From Sulfurimonas sp. (GTDB lineage Bacteria > Campylobacterota > Campylobacteria > Campylobacterales > Sulfurimonadaceae), in assembly GCA_015488615.1 (NCBI GenBank), contig WFNM01000081.1, positions 1 to 34,598 on the forward strand: 34,598 bases of DNA, written 5' to 3'. The position numbers and the translations under genes were made by a program. Below are positions 23,504-32,876 of this stretch, piece by piece. Every line of letters starts with the position of its first letter. The stretch's first letter is position 1. The notes below the pieces were generated by a model that had not been told where the DNA came from, ran no database searches, and was given only the letters and a program-made list of their open reading frames with translations.

Positions 23504-24488
23504 ACTACTTTTACTTATCATGATTACTTTGAGTCTTCATGCTTCTAACATAGAGCTACTACAAAAAATAAATGCTACTTATGGGGATGAGTTTTATACC
23601 CTTTTGTCTAAGAAAAGTCTAATCTCTTTAAATGATTATGAAAATAATGCTACTCAAAAAAAGATAAAAGATGATTTTGAGAAGATTTTACCTCTGTACT
23701 TAAAGAGTACAGATATCTTTTCAAAATCAAGTTTAAAACAACTAGAAAATAAAGGGATAAAGTTTTTTAAAATAAGAGCATTTATACCTATCTCAGTAAG
23801 TTATGTAAAATATTTAGAGTCCATAAAAGAGAAAGAACTAGCTACTAAAATTATGAAAAAAAATCTCATCAATTTACATGATTTGATGCTAAACTCTACG
23901 GGAGTGATTAACTATGTTGTAGCATTGTCAAGTTATCTAGAAATTTTTTCAAATTATCAAAATCCTTCTTCTGGGATGCTTGTCATACTTCAAGACAATC
24001 CTCCTCCCTCTAAAGTTATCTATGTGCAAAAAGTTAAGGATGAGAAGATGCTGACTTTTAGTATGATTGATGCGATGACTAATGAAGATGAAAAGTCGAT
24101 GAAAGACTATAACACTTCTGCCTATAAAAAGTTAATGTCGAGAGTGAAAAGTAGGGCAAAATTGTATATAGATAAATATATGTCTAAAGGAGTTACTGCG
24201 ACACTCAGTGAATCAGAAGAGAAGAGAAAAAAATTTGAACATTATATAGAAAAGGAGAAAAAAAGTACAAGAAGTATATGGACTCTAATCAAACTATTTT
24301 TTCATAAACTTCTTGCAAACATACTGCAGATATTTATCGGGTATAACACTCAGTATGATTATGTAGCTGATTACATGGCTAAAGTACTGGCCCTAACCGC
24401 AGTGCCAAATATGGGTCCTTTATACGACAAGCATATTAAACTTGAACAGGAATATGAGAGACTGCTAAAGATGAATAATGAGAGGTAG
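23493..24488 (+). CDS. Exported protein of unknown function
   Basis: The 331-residue protein starts with a probable signal peptide (MFNKLLLLIMITLSLHASN, cleavage near residue 17). The body is helical and charged, with a short hydrophobic/amphipathic stretch near 265-285 (LIKLFFHKLLANILQIFIGY) and a coiled, charged end. No catalytic motif or family recognised. Overlap with the preceding membrane-protein gene suggests joint function at the inner membrane or periplasm. Confidence 0.65.
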   Translation: MFNKLLLLIMITLSLHASNIELLQKINATYGDEFYTLLSKKSLISLNDYENNATQKKIKDDFEKILPLYLKSTDIFSKSSLKQLENKGIKFFKIRAFIPISVSYVKYLESIKEKELATKIMKKNLINLHDLMLNSTGVINYVVALSSYLEIFSNYQNPSSGMLVILQDNPPPSKVIYVQKVKDEKMLTFSMIDAMTNEDEKSMKDYNTSAYKKLMSRVKSRAKLYIDKYMSKGVTATLSESEEKRKKFEHYIEKEKKSTRSIWTLIKLFFHKLLANILQIFIGYNTQYDYVADYMAKVLALTAVPNMGPLYDKHIKLEQEYERLLKMNNER

Positions 24489-24491
24489 ATA

Positions 24492-24647
24492 ATGCAATTA
24501 AGCGGACTTGTTTTGTTATATGAAAACAAAGAGATTATAGTAACGATAATAATTTTAGCTATAGTTTTTTTTATTTATTGGGACAAAGAGAATAAAGGAA
24601 GTTTTCCATCAGATGATAAACCAACTAGTGATTTTAAAGAGAAATGA
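24492..24647 (+). CDS. 51-residue single-TM protein, missed by the ORF track
   Basis: An ATG at 24492, 3 bp after the preceding stop and preceded by AGAGG at good distance, opens a 51-codon frame ending at TGA 24645-24647. It encodes a short N-terminus, one hydrophobic helix (EIIVTIIILAIVFFIYW, about 14-30) and a polar tail with DDKPTSDFKEK. Short length kept it out of the track. It is the last gene of the + strand group. Confidence 0.6.
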   Translation: MQLSGLVLLYENKEIIVTIIILAIVFFIYWDKENKGSFPSDDKPTSDFKEK

Positions 24648-24697
24648 CATGCTGTGTTTGGAATGGATACAGTTGGCAGTAAAGTCATTTAAAACTA

Positions 24698-24895
24698 TTA
24701 TGCATGTTTAATAGCTTCCTTAGTATACATTTTATAATAATAAACGGATCCAACGATGAGAATTAGTATATCAATTTTGTCAAATGGAAAAAAGAGCCAG
24801 CTACTTCCCATAATTAGATAAAATAGTAGAAGTAATTTAATAGATTTTCTTTTGAAATAATTTATAAATTTTTTGCTTATCCATTTTTCTTTCAT
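24698..24895 (-). CDS. Small two-TM membrane protein of unknown function
   Basis: The ORF track begins at an unsupported TTG (24955) inside the upstream gene. AGGAAC lies 6 nt before ATG 24895 (MKEKWISKKF), giving 65 residues. A basic N-terminus precedes two hydrophobic segments (LLLLFYLIMGSSWLFF and ILILIVGSVYYYK). No family recognised. It is the last gene of a four-gene - strand group. Confidence 0.55.
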   Translation of the reverse strand: MKEKWISKKFINYFKRKSIKLLLLFYLIMGSSWLFFPFDKIDILILIVGSVYYYKMYTKEAIKHA

Positions 24896-24915
24896 TCTAC
24901 TGTTCCTCGTTTTTG

Positions 24916-25374
24916 TTATGAGTTGAGTACATGTTTGACATACTGAATAATCCAACCTCTGTCATCAATAGAAATTTTTTGTCCAAGAAGATAAGTAAAA
25001 ATACCAAATAAGATAGTTGCAACAAATGAAAAAATGGATATTCCAGAAATACTAGAACTTATAATAATATCTGAACCTATATTGTACACAAAGAATCCAA
25101 TTATTATTATCCAAAATAGTTTTGTTCTAAAAGGAATAGTCCATTTTCCTCTTAAAACTGTTTCATTATTAGTATTTTGAAAACTTCCTACAAAAACAGG
25201 TAGAAAAGAATTTCCTTGAAATGGAACACCTCTATATAACAGTACCTTTTTTGAACTTACTTTCCCAATCAATGATTCTCTTTTTATTTTAAATATTGAT
25301 GGAGCGACATCTCGAGATAGTTTTTGTACTGCATCATCAATAGACAAATCCGTCTTTATTTCAATAATATTCAT
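24916..25374 (-). CDS. Membrane protein of unknown function
   Basis: The start at 25374 (MNIIEIKTDLS, 152 residues) overlaps the upstream stop as ATGA; the track start at 25395 (MRLKRDR) is also possible. A soluble N-terminal half of about 85 residues (GKVSSKKVLLYRGVPF, NSFLPVFVGSF, TVLRGKW) precedes two hydrophobic segments (LFWIIIIGFFVYNIG and ISIFSFVATILFGIFTYLLG) and a short tail. The pattern resembles small uncharacterised membrane proteins common in Bacteroidetes and proteobacteria; I cannot name a family. Confidence 0.6.
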   Translation of the reverse strand: MNIIEIKTDLSIDDAVQKLSRDVAPSIFKIKRESLIGKVSSKKVLLYRGVPFQGNSFLPVFVGSFQNTNNETVLRGKWTIPFRTKLFWIIIIGFFVYNIGSDIIISSSISGISIFSFVATILFGIFTYLLGQKISIDDRGWIIQYVKHVLNS

Positions 25375-25805
25375 TCGATCTCTTTTAAGTCGCATGGCTT
25401 CAAATAAGTGTCAATATCAATTAGAGCACCGACCTTACCCAAAAAATCTATTGTTTCAACCTCAAACCCTATGGCAGGAGTAGATGAATTTTCATCTACT
25501 GAAAACCACAAAACAACTTCAAGTCTTGTTGTAAGAGTGAACTGTTCTTTTATTTGCTTGATTAAATTTATTTTAGGTTCTAAAGTTTTTGTGATAGATG
25601 TTGCCATCTGATAAATATCTATATATTCATCTACAATATTTGGAGTTGAAAGCATCCATGAGGTTTTCTTAGGAAGATTTGCAGAGGGGAGTTCTCCTTT
25701 ATATCTAATTTGTGTAGGTTCAATATTTAGTATTTTAGTGATTTCACTTGGGTCATAATCTGTACCATCAAATGCAAAATATACTCGACCTTCATTCTTT
25801 CTCAA
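25371..25805 (-). CDS. DUF4279-like protein
   Basis: The 144-residue soluble protein opens with YFAFDGTDYDPSEITKILNIEPTQIRYKGE, continues with SWMLSTP, and ends with GALIDIDTYL, the pattern of DUF4279 proteins (an N-terminal F.G.D.DP.EIT..LGI.PT and a C-terminal LDIDIY-like strand). The molecular role of that family is not established; members are often in accessory gene clusters. The start is TTG 25805, with AAGGAAC about 5 nt upstream. It overlaps the next gene (ATGA). Confidence 0.6.
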   Translation of the reverse strand: MRKNEGRVYFAFDGTDYDPSEITKILNIEPTQIRYKGELPSANLPKKTSWMLSTPNIVDEYIDIYQMATSITKTLEPKINLIKQIKEQFTLTTRLEVVLWFSVDENSSTPAIGFEVETIDFLGKVGALIDIDTYLKPCDLKEIE

Positions 25806-25833
25806 TTTCGTTCCTTGTGTTTACCATATACAT

Positions 25834-26139
25834 CTACTTGTCCCGAGAAAAAGTAGATGCTAATGACTGACGCCAAACAAATAGTTTGTTGAGAATGCTC
25901 TTTGGCACAAATAACAGAATGACTCCTATAAGAGTAAATGATGCAGTAAATATGACTGCACGTAACTTTGGGTTAAATTCTGAAGTTACAACACCATTGA
26001 CTGTGATTGTTGATTCTGGGTCAAGTAATAATATACTAAAGTTAAATAAAAGAAATAGACCAACTAAAGTAAACATTACACCCATGAAACGCGAACCTTT
26101 ACGAAACCGTTTCATCTGTTTTAATTGTGAAGTGCTCAT
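25834..26139 (-). CDS. Small two-TM membrane protein of unknown function
   Basis: GGAG lies about 8 nt before ATG 26139 (MSTSQLKQMKRFRKG), a better start than the track's 26172, giving 101 residues. It has a basic N-terminus, two hydrophobic segments (MGVMFTLVGLFLLFNFSILLL and AVIFTASFTLIGVILLFVP) separated by a polar loop of about 25 residues, and a basic tail. No family recognised. It is first in the - strand group, 28 bp before the DUF4279 gene. Confidence 0.55.
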   Translation of the reverse strand: MSTSQLKQMKRFRKGSRFMGVMFTLVGLFLLFNFSILLLDPESTITVNGVVTSEFNPKLRAVIFTASFTLIGVILLFVPKSILNKLFVWRQSLASTFSRDK

Positions 26140-26324
26140 ACTCTTTTTCTCCAACTTTTGCATCTTTATCATATAAGTTTAGCAAATAATATATAAATAT
26201 ATACTGATATGCTATTGACTCTCTCTTTTACCCATTTTTATCTAAATTATAAAGTCAGGCTATGAACTTTAGCTTAGTTTAACTTTATTTGATTATATTG
26301 CCACTATACAAATATATTATATAG

Positions 26325-27731
<1,407 letters not shown>

Positions 27732-27753
27732 AAATAAGCTTAAAAAAAAGATG

Positions 27754-27807
27754 TATCTAATTAGGACAATATTTGTCTTATTTAGATATGATATATTTCG
27801 AAATATA
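27754..27807 (+). promoter_or_regulatory. Two stacked inverted repeats between thiC and mrp
   Basis: TATCTAATTAGGAC (27754-27767) pairs with GTCTTATTTAGATA (27775-27788) with one mismatch and one wobble over a 7-nt loop. Immediately after lies a perfect 16-bp palindrome TATATTTCGAAATATA (27792-27807), 28 bp before the mrp start. The first could be an attenuator or terminator without a U-run; the second could be an operator. No other signals are clear in this 104-bp gap. Confidence 0.5.
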
Positions 27808-27835
27808 GAAAATTTTAAATAGAGGAAATAATTAT

Positions 27836-28993
27836 ATGACTGAAGAAATTGTAAAATCAGCACTTAGTAAAGTAATGTATCCAGGATTTACGAAAGATAT
27901 CGTAACTTTTGGTTTTGTTAAAGATATAAATATTGATGGAACTGCAGTAAGTTTTACTGTAGCTATCACATCAAGTGCACCAGAAGTTGCACAGCAGATA
28001 AAAGATGAGGCTACTGAAGCTCTTAAATACGTGGGAGCTACAGCAGTAAACTGCCATGTTCAAGCACCTCAAATGCCAAAAGAATCATCTTCTCACGGTA
28101 AAAACATCGCTCCACAAGTAAAGAACTTCCTAATGGTAAGTTCAGGAAAAGGTGGAGTTGGAAAGTCAACTACATCAGTAAATATTGCTATTGCACTTGC
28201 AGCTCAGGGACTTAAAGTTGGTCTTTTAGACGCAGATATTTACGGTCCAAATGTACCTCGTATGATGGGTGTTGCTGATGTGAAACCTGAAGTAAATGGT
28301 AATAAAGTTCTTCCTATTAAAGCTTATGGTATCGAAATGATGTCTATGGGCTCACTTATGGAAGATGGTCAATCTTTAATCTGGCGTGGTGCTATGATCA
28401 TGAAAGCTATCGAGCAGTTCTTACGTGACATTCTTTGGTCAGAGTTAGACTGTTTAGTTATCGATATGCCACCGGGTACAGGTGATGCTCAGCTTACTCT
28501 TGCTCAGTCAGTTCCTGTAACTGCTGGGCTTACAGTAACTACTCCACAGTCTGTATCTTTAGATGACTCACGTCGTTCATTAGATATGTTCAAAAAGCTT
28601 AATATTCCTATCGCTGGAATTATTGAGAATATGAGTGGATTTATTGCACCTGACACTGGTGTCGAGTATGATATTTTCGGTAAGGGAACTTCAACACCAA
28701 TGGCAAAAGAGTTCGATACTGAAATCATCGCAGAAATTCCAATCGAGCCAGCTGTAAGAACTGGTGGAGATGAGGGTAAACCTGTTACTTTCTCTGCACC
28801 AGATTCTGAGTCTGCGAAGCGTTTTGTAGCAGCAGCAGCTTCTATATGGGCAACTATTGAAGAAATCAATGCTAATGGTGGAGTTGATAATCAAAGTGTT
28901 CAGCCTACTACACCTCCAGGTGTATCAGCTTGTTCTACAGGTGGTAGCAAAGCTGCTCCTGCTTCAAGTGGTGGTGGATGTGGCTGTAGTTAA
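27836..28993 (+). CDS. mrp: Mrp/ApbC-family iron-sulfur cluster carrier ATPase
   Basis: This P-loop ATPase delivers Fe-S clusters to apoproteins. The 385-residue protein has an N-terminal MIP18-like domain (1-80), deviant Walker A SSGKGGVGKST (102-112), VIDMPPGTGDAQLT, and ENMSGF. The CxxC that usually follows (cluster and dimer interface, in ENMSxFxCPxC) is absent: the segment reads FIAPDTGVEYDIFGKG. Instead the extreme C-terminus ends in a Gly/Ser-rich tail with CGC (GGGCGCS) and an upstream SACSTGG. GAGGAA lies about 10 nt before the ATG. It follows thiC, itself an Fe-S enzyme; LipA in this window is another possible client. Confidence 0.92.
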   Translation: MTEEIVKSALSKVMYPGFTKDIVTFGFVKDINIDGTAVSFTVAITSSAPEVAQQIKDEATEALKYVGATAVNCHVQAPQMPKESSSHGKNIAPQVKNFLMVSSGKGGVGKSTTSVNIAIALAAQGLKVGLLDADIYGPNVPRMMGVADVKPEVNGNKVLPIKAYGIEMMSMGSLMEDGQSLIWRGAMIMKAIEQFLRDILWSELDCLVIDMPPGTGDAQLTLAQSVPVTAGLTVTTPQSVSLDDSRRSLDMFKKLNIPIAGIIENMSGFIAPDTGVEYDIFGKGTSTPMAKEFDTEIIAEIPIEPAVRTGGDEGKPVTFSAPDSESAKRFVAAAASIWATIEEINANGGVDNQSVQPTTPPGVSACSTGGSKAAPASSGGGCGCS

Positions 28994-29012
28994 GCAGTCA
29001 CTTCGCTTATAG

Positions 29013-29050
29013 GTATCCAGAACTTTCTGGATACTTCTTTTTTCTTCTCT
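29013..29050 (+). terminator. Rho-independent terminator after mrp
   Basis: GTATCCAGAA and TTCTGGATAC are fully complementary (about 9 usable pairs around a short loop) and are followed by TTCTTTTTTCTTC. This is the clearest terminator in the window and ends the thiC-mrp transcript. Confidence 0.88.
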
Positions 29051-29102
29051 TTTTTACTTCAAAACTTATAGATTATTATTTTAAATACTAGCAGATGAAA
29101 GG

Positions 29103-30953
29103 CTATCTAAGCCCATCATTTTCACTCATCTCTGAAGTATATTGCACTATCTTATCTCGCCCAGTTGTCTTAGCAACATAGAGAGCTGTATCAGCAAACT
29201 TAATAGTCTTCCATACTGTGTCACCATCTGTAGGAAATTTTGCTATACCAATACTTATGGTCTTTTGCATAACTTGTCCACCCTCAACAGTAAACTTAAG
29301 AGCTCCAAAGGCATCATGAATCTTCTGCGCAACCATTTGTGCACCATTCTCATCAGCATTATGGAGCATAATAACAAACTCCTCTCCTCCGTAGCGAATA
29401 GCAAGATCTGATTCTCGTATAGTCTCATGAAATATTTTTGCAAGAGCGACGATAACTCTATCTCCTACATCATGACCATATGTATCATTCACCATTTTAA
29501 AGAAGTCTATATCTAACATCATAATACTATATGTTTCATTAGTTCGTGATACTTGTTTCATCACTGTATCTATAAACTCTTCTAAAAATCTTCTATTATA
29601 AAGTTTTGTCATTCCATCACGAAGAGAAGTGTCACGTAACTTTGCCATAAGTATACGACTTTCAATAACTGGTTTTGCAGCTTCAAGGTAGTTTTTAATA
29701 CTAGGAAGTATTTGATTGATGGTGTTGACCTCAGATATATTTTTTGTAGTGATTGATATAACAAGTGCATTATCATCGTTGATACTAAAAGGAAGACATA
29801 CATAGTTAAGATCATTAGCAACACACTCTTGACAGACATCTACAAACTCTGTAGATATAACATCAGTCTTTGTTCTATGCGCTCTGCATAAAGATGCTTT
29901 ATCATCTACATAATCATGACAAATACTTGTACCTTGAGATATGTAGATGAGTTTTCTTGTATCTGAATGAATGTCTATTTCATAGAAAGAGAAGTTCTCT
30001 AGTTCATACTTTTGTGTTAGTACATCAACGATACGACCGTAGACAGTATCTTTACTAGTATCAAGCTCAATAGTTTTTTTAAATTTATATATATCAGAGA
30101 GCTCTTTTATAATGTTTTTTGCCTCTTGGAGTGGATCTTTTGTATCCTGTAGTCCTTGAGGAATAAAGGTCGCAAGGTTGAATTTAATATCGCCAAAAGT
30201 ACTCTGCATTTTCTTAAAGAGCTCATTCATCTCTAAGGCTATCTGTTTTCCATCCCCTTGAACACTTGTCTCAAACTCATGTGTAAAATCTCCACTATAT
30301 GCCTTCTTAATACCTATCTGCATATTTGAGAAAAGATTCATATATGGAGTGATATATTTATTAATAAGATAGAGTACTACAATAATAAAAAGAAGATTGA
30401 GACCAATAATTTTGAGCATTGTGAAAAGTCCATCACTTCTAATATTTGTCATATCAAATTTCATACTAACCGCACCTAATGTATCACCAGCATTTACATC
30501 ATGGCAGGAGAGGCATTTAGCACCATTATTTGTTACAGTGGCTTTATAGGGAATAGTCATTCTTAAAAATATATTATGTGTATCTTCAGTAATTTTACTT
30601 ATAGTTTTTCCAGTGGAGAGAACTTCTTTGTCAATAGCATCTCTAACGGATTCATTTTTAAAGCCTTTGCCATATTGTTTTATAACATTTTTAGAACGAA
30701 CAATCCATAAGGCTTTTACTGGTTCGTTATTGAGTGATATCTGGTCTAAAAAGTATTGGCGTTTATTCATTATTCCATTGACCATATGTGCAGTAAGTCC
30801 ATCTTTCACAACAGCTGCAACCATAATTGCTTTTTCTTTTGCACTATTGATGGAGTATTCACGGAAATTGAGTCCGACATTTATAGTTGTAGCTATTCCA
30901 AGAGCCAGCAACATCACGGCAACGATAAAAAGGAGTTTATATTTTGTTTGCAT
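29103..30953 (-). CDS. Membrane diguanylate cyclase with periplasmic haem-c motif
   Basis: This makes cyclic di-GMP in response to a periplasmic signal. Using the 619-residue track numbering: TM1 at about 8-30, a periplasmic domain of about 150 residues containing CLSCH (C150, C153, H154; c-type haem attachment), TM2 at about 182-201, a linker with HAMP-like features, a GAF-like region with a cysteine-rich stretch (SICHDYVDDKASLCRAH... DVCQECV), and a GGDEF domain with active-site YGGEEF preceded by RESD, the RxxD product-inhibition site. The track start is a GTG at 30962; ATG 30953 (MQTKYKLL) has AAGTGA upstream and is likelier. It should sense redox, O2 or NO through haem; the ligand is inference. 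Confidence 0.88.
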   Translation of the reverse strand: MQTKYKLLFIVAVMLLALGIATTINVGLNFREYSINSAKEKAIMVAAVVKDGLTAHMVNGIMNKRQYFLDQISLNNEPVKALWIVRSKNVIKQYGKGFKNESVRDAIDKEVLSTGKTISKITEDTHNIFLRMTIPYKATVTNNGAKCLSCHDVNAGDTLGAVSMKFDMTNIRSDGLFTMLKIIGLNLLFIIVVLYLINKYITPYMNLFSNMQIGIKKAYSGDFTHEFETSVQGDGKQIALEMNELFKKMQSTFGDIKFNLATFIPQGLQDTKDPLQEAKNIIKELSDIYKFKKTIELDTSKDTVYGRIVDVLTQKYELENFSFYEIDIHSDTRKLIYISQGTSICHDYVDDKASLCRAHRTKTDVISTEFVDVCQECVANDLNYVCLPFSINDDNALVISITTKNISEVNTINQILPSIKNYLEAAKPVIESRILMAKLRDTSLRDGMTKLYNRRFLEEFIDTVMKQVSRTNETYSIMMLDIDFFKMVNDTYGHDVGDRVIVALAKIFHETIRESDLAIRYGGEEFVIMLHNADENGAQMVAQKIHDAFGALKFTVEGGQVMQKTISIGIAKFPTDGDTVWKTIKFADTALYVAKTTGRDKIVQYTSEMSENDGLR

Positions 30954-31052
30954 AAGTATCACTTTATATTATAGTTTATAATTATTATTATAGCTAGATA
31001 AATTAAAATTGAAAGATAAAATGTAATTTTTTTTAGTTGTCGTGAAAAAGTA

Positions 31053-32867
31053 TTACTCTACAGTAACACTTTTAGCAAGGTTTCTTGGCATATCTACGTC
31101 ATTACCAAGGCGAACAGAGATTTCAAGTGAGAGTACTTGTACTGCAACCATCATTTCAAAAAACTCTAGCATATAATCTTTACACTCGTTTATCGCTATA
31201 AAGTCATCAGCCTTGTCAAACTCTACCGCACTTATAGCACAGATAGTACTATCTCTAGCACTTAACTCTTCTACATTTGACTTTGCTTTTTCATAAAGTA
31301 GGTGCTGAGGAAGTAGGGCAATAGTAAAAAGCTCAGGATCGGCTAATGCAATAGGCCCATGCTTCATCTCTCCACTAGGATAACCCTCTGCATGAAGATA
31401 AGAAATTTCTTTAAGCTTTAGAGCACCTTCTAGTGCAAGTGGATAAAATACATCACGGCCTATAAAGAAGAAACCATGTCCATGAAGATAGCGTTTAGAA
31501 AGACGTTTTATACGTTCATGCATATCATCACTTACTTTTACAGAAGCAGGTACTTCGCGAAGAAGGGCAACTTGTCTTGCTATCTCTTCTTTTGAAAGAG
31601 AGTTATTTCTTCCAGCAAGATAGAGTGAGAGCATCCAAAAAACTGTTACTTGTGTAGCAAAAGCTTTTGTGGAAGCGACACCTTTTTCTACACCAGCACG
31701 AGTAAGTATACAAGCATCAGCCAAACGCACCATAGAAGAGTTGTCTACATTACAGATTACAAGAGTTTTAAGTCCTGCTGCCTTTGCCATTTTGAGAGTC
31801 TCTAGTGTATCAGCAGTCTCACCACTTTGAGAGATAACAACAAAAAGAGTATCCTTACTCATAATAGGCTCGCGGTATCTAAACTCAGAAGCAACTTCTA
31901 TGCTAGTCTTGATTTTCGAGTAGCGTTCAAATAGATAAGTAGCTGTAAGTGCAGAGTGGTATGATGTCCCACATGCACAAAGTTTTATCTCATTTATTCC
32001 CTCAAAAAGAGTAGGGCCAAGCTCATCAAATAGTACTTCATCATCACAAAGACGACCAAGTAAAGTATCGGCGATCACATCGACCTGCTCATAAATCTCT
32101 TTTTCCATAAAAAATCTGTAACCATCTTTTTGTGCAGAGAGTTTATTTGTAGAGAGTTTCGTAAACTTAGGCTCTTCTCTTTCGCCATTTATGTTAAAAA
32201 TTGCCAACTCATCCGGTGTTACATAACCATAATCACCATCTTCAAAGTAGTTTACATCGCTGCAGTGACCTATAAGAGGAGTATCTGAAGAAGCAAAATA
32301 CTTTTCATCCTCTGCATTTACACCAACAAGCATAGGGCTACCATGTTTTGCAAAAAAGATAGTCTCTTCTTCTCCCTTTGTGACAAGAAGTGTTGCATAA
32401 GCACCTTCAAGCTGTGAGATAGTTTTAGTAAAGGCATCAAATGCAGAGTCTGAAGTTTTGAGGTTCTTCTCAAACTGGTGTACGATAACTTCTGTATCTG
32501 TTTGGCTTAAAAATGTGATACCATCAGCAATGAGTTCTTTTTTGAGGGTAGCATAGTTCTCGATGATACCATTATGAACAACATAAGACTCGCTTCCTAT
32601 ATGTGGGTGGGCATTGAGTTCTGTTGGTTTACCATGTGTTGCCCAACGGGTATGTCCTATACCTATAGAGAACTTATCTGTGACGAAATCTTTTGTTTTT
32701 TCTTCTAGGTTGACGAGTTTTCCTATCGCTTTAAAACTATCAAATTTTCCATCTTGAAGTACTGCAATTCCAGCACTATCATATCCACGGTACTCAAGCT
32801 CTTTAAGCCCACCAAGTAAAATTTCTTTAGAGTTCTTTTGTCCTAGATAACCAACGATTCCGCACAT
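31053..32867 (-). CDS. glmS: Glutamine:fructose-6-phosphate aminotransferase
   Basis: This makes glucosamine-6-phosphate from fructose-6-phosphate and glutamine for peptidoglycan and LPS. The 604-residue protein begins MCGIVGYLGQ, with Cys2 as the N-terminal nucleophile of the glutaminase domain, and has GHTRWATHG, two SIS isomerase domains (CGTSYHSAL and SQSGETADTLETL), GVASTKAF, and the canonical C-terminus LAKSVTVE. AAGGAAAAT precedes the ATG. It follows glnD by 9 bp on the same strand, coupling amino-sugar synthesis with nitrogen sensing. No glmS ribozyme is present. Confidence 0.96.
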   Translation of the reverse strand: MCGIVGYLGQKNSKEILLGGLKELEYRGYDSAGIAVLQDGKFDSFKAIGKLVNLEEKTKDFVTDKFSIGIGHTRWATHGKPTELNAHPHIGSESYVVHNGIIENYATLKKELIADGITFLSQTDTEVIVHQFEKNLKTSDSAFDAFTKTISQLEGAYATLLVTKGEEETIFFAKHGSPMLVGVNAEDEKYFASSDTPLIGHCSDVNYFEDGDYGYVTPDELAIFNINGEREEPKFTKLSTNKLSAQKDGYRFFMEKEIYEQVDVIADTLLGRLCDDEVLFDELGPTLFEGINEIKLCACGTSYHSALTATYLFERYSKIKTSIEVASEFRYREPIMSKDTLFVVISQSGETADTLETLKMAKAAGLKTLVICNVDNSSMVRLADACILTRAGVEKGVASTKAFATQVTVFWMLSLYLAGRNNSLSKEEIARQVALLREVPASVKVSDDMHERIKRLSKRYLHGHGFFFIGRDVFYPLALEGALKLKEISYLHAEGYPSGEMKHGPIALADPELFTIALLPQHLLYEKAKSNVEELSARDSTICAISAVEFDKADDFIAINECKDYMLEFFEMMVAVQVLSLEISVRLGNDVDMPRNLAKSVTVE

Positions 32868-32876
32868 ATATTTTCC

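Noticed and set aside
24695-24714. CTATTA...TAATAG inverted repeat between the convergent accessory clusters
   Set aside because: Only six AT pairs and no U-run; too weak to call a terminator.
31021-31052. Terminator after glmS
   Set aside because: There is an A/T-run on the minus strand (CTAAAAAAAATT) but no hairpin with a stable stem before it.
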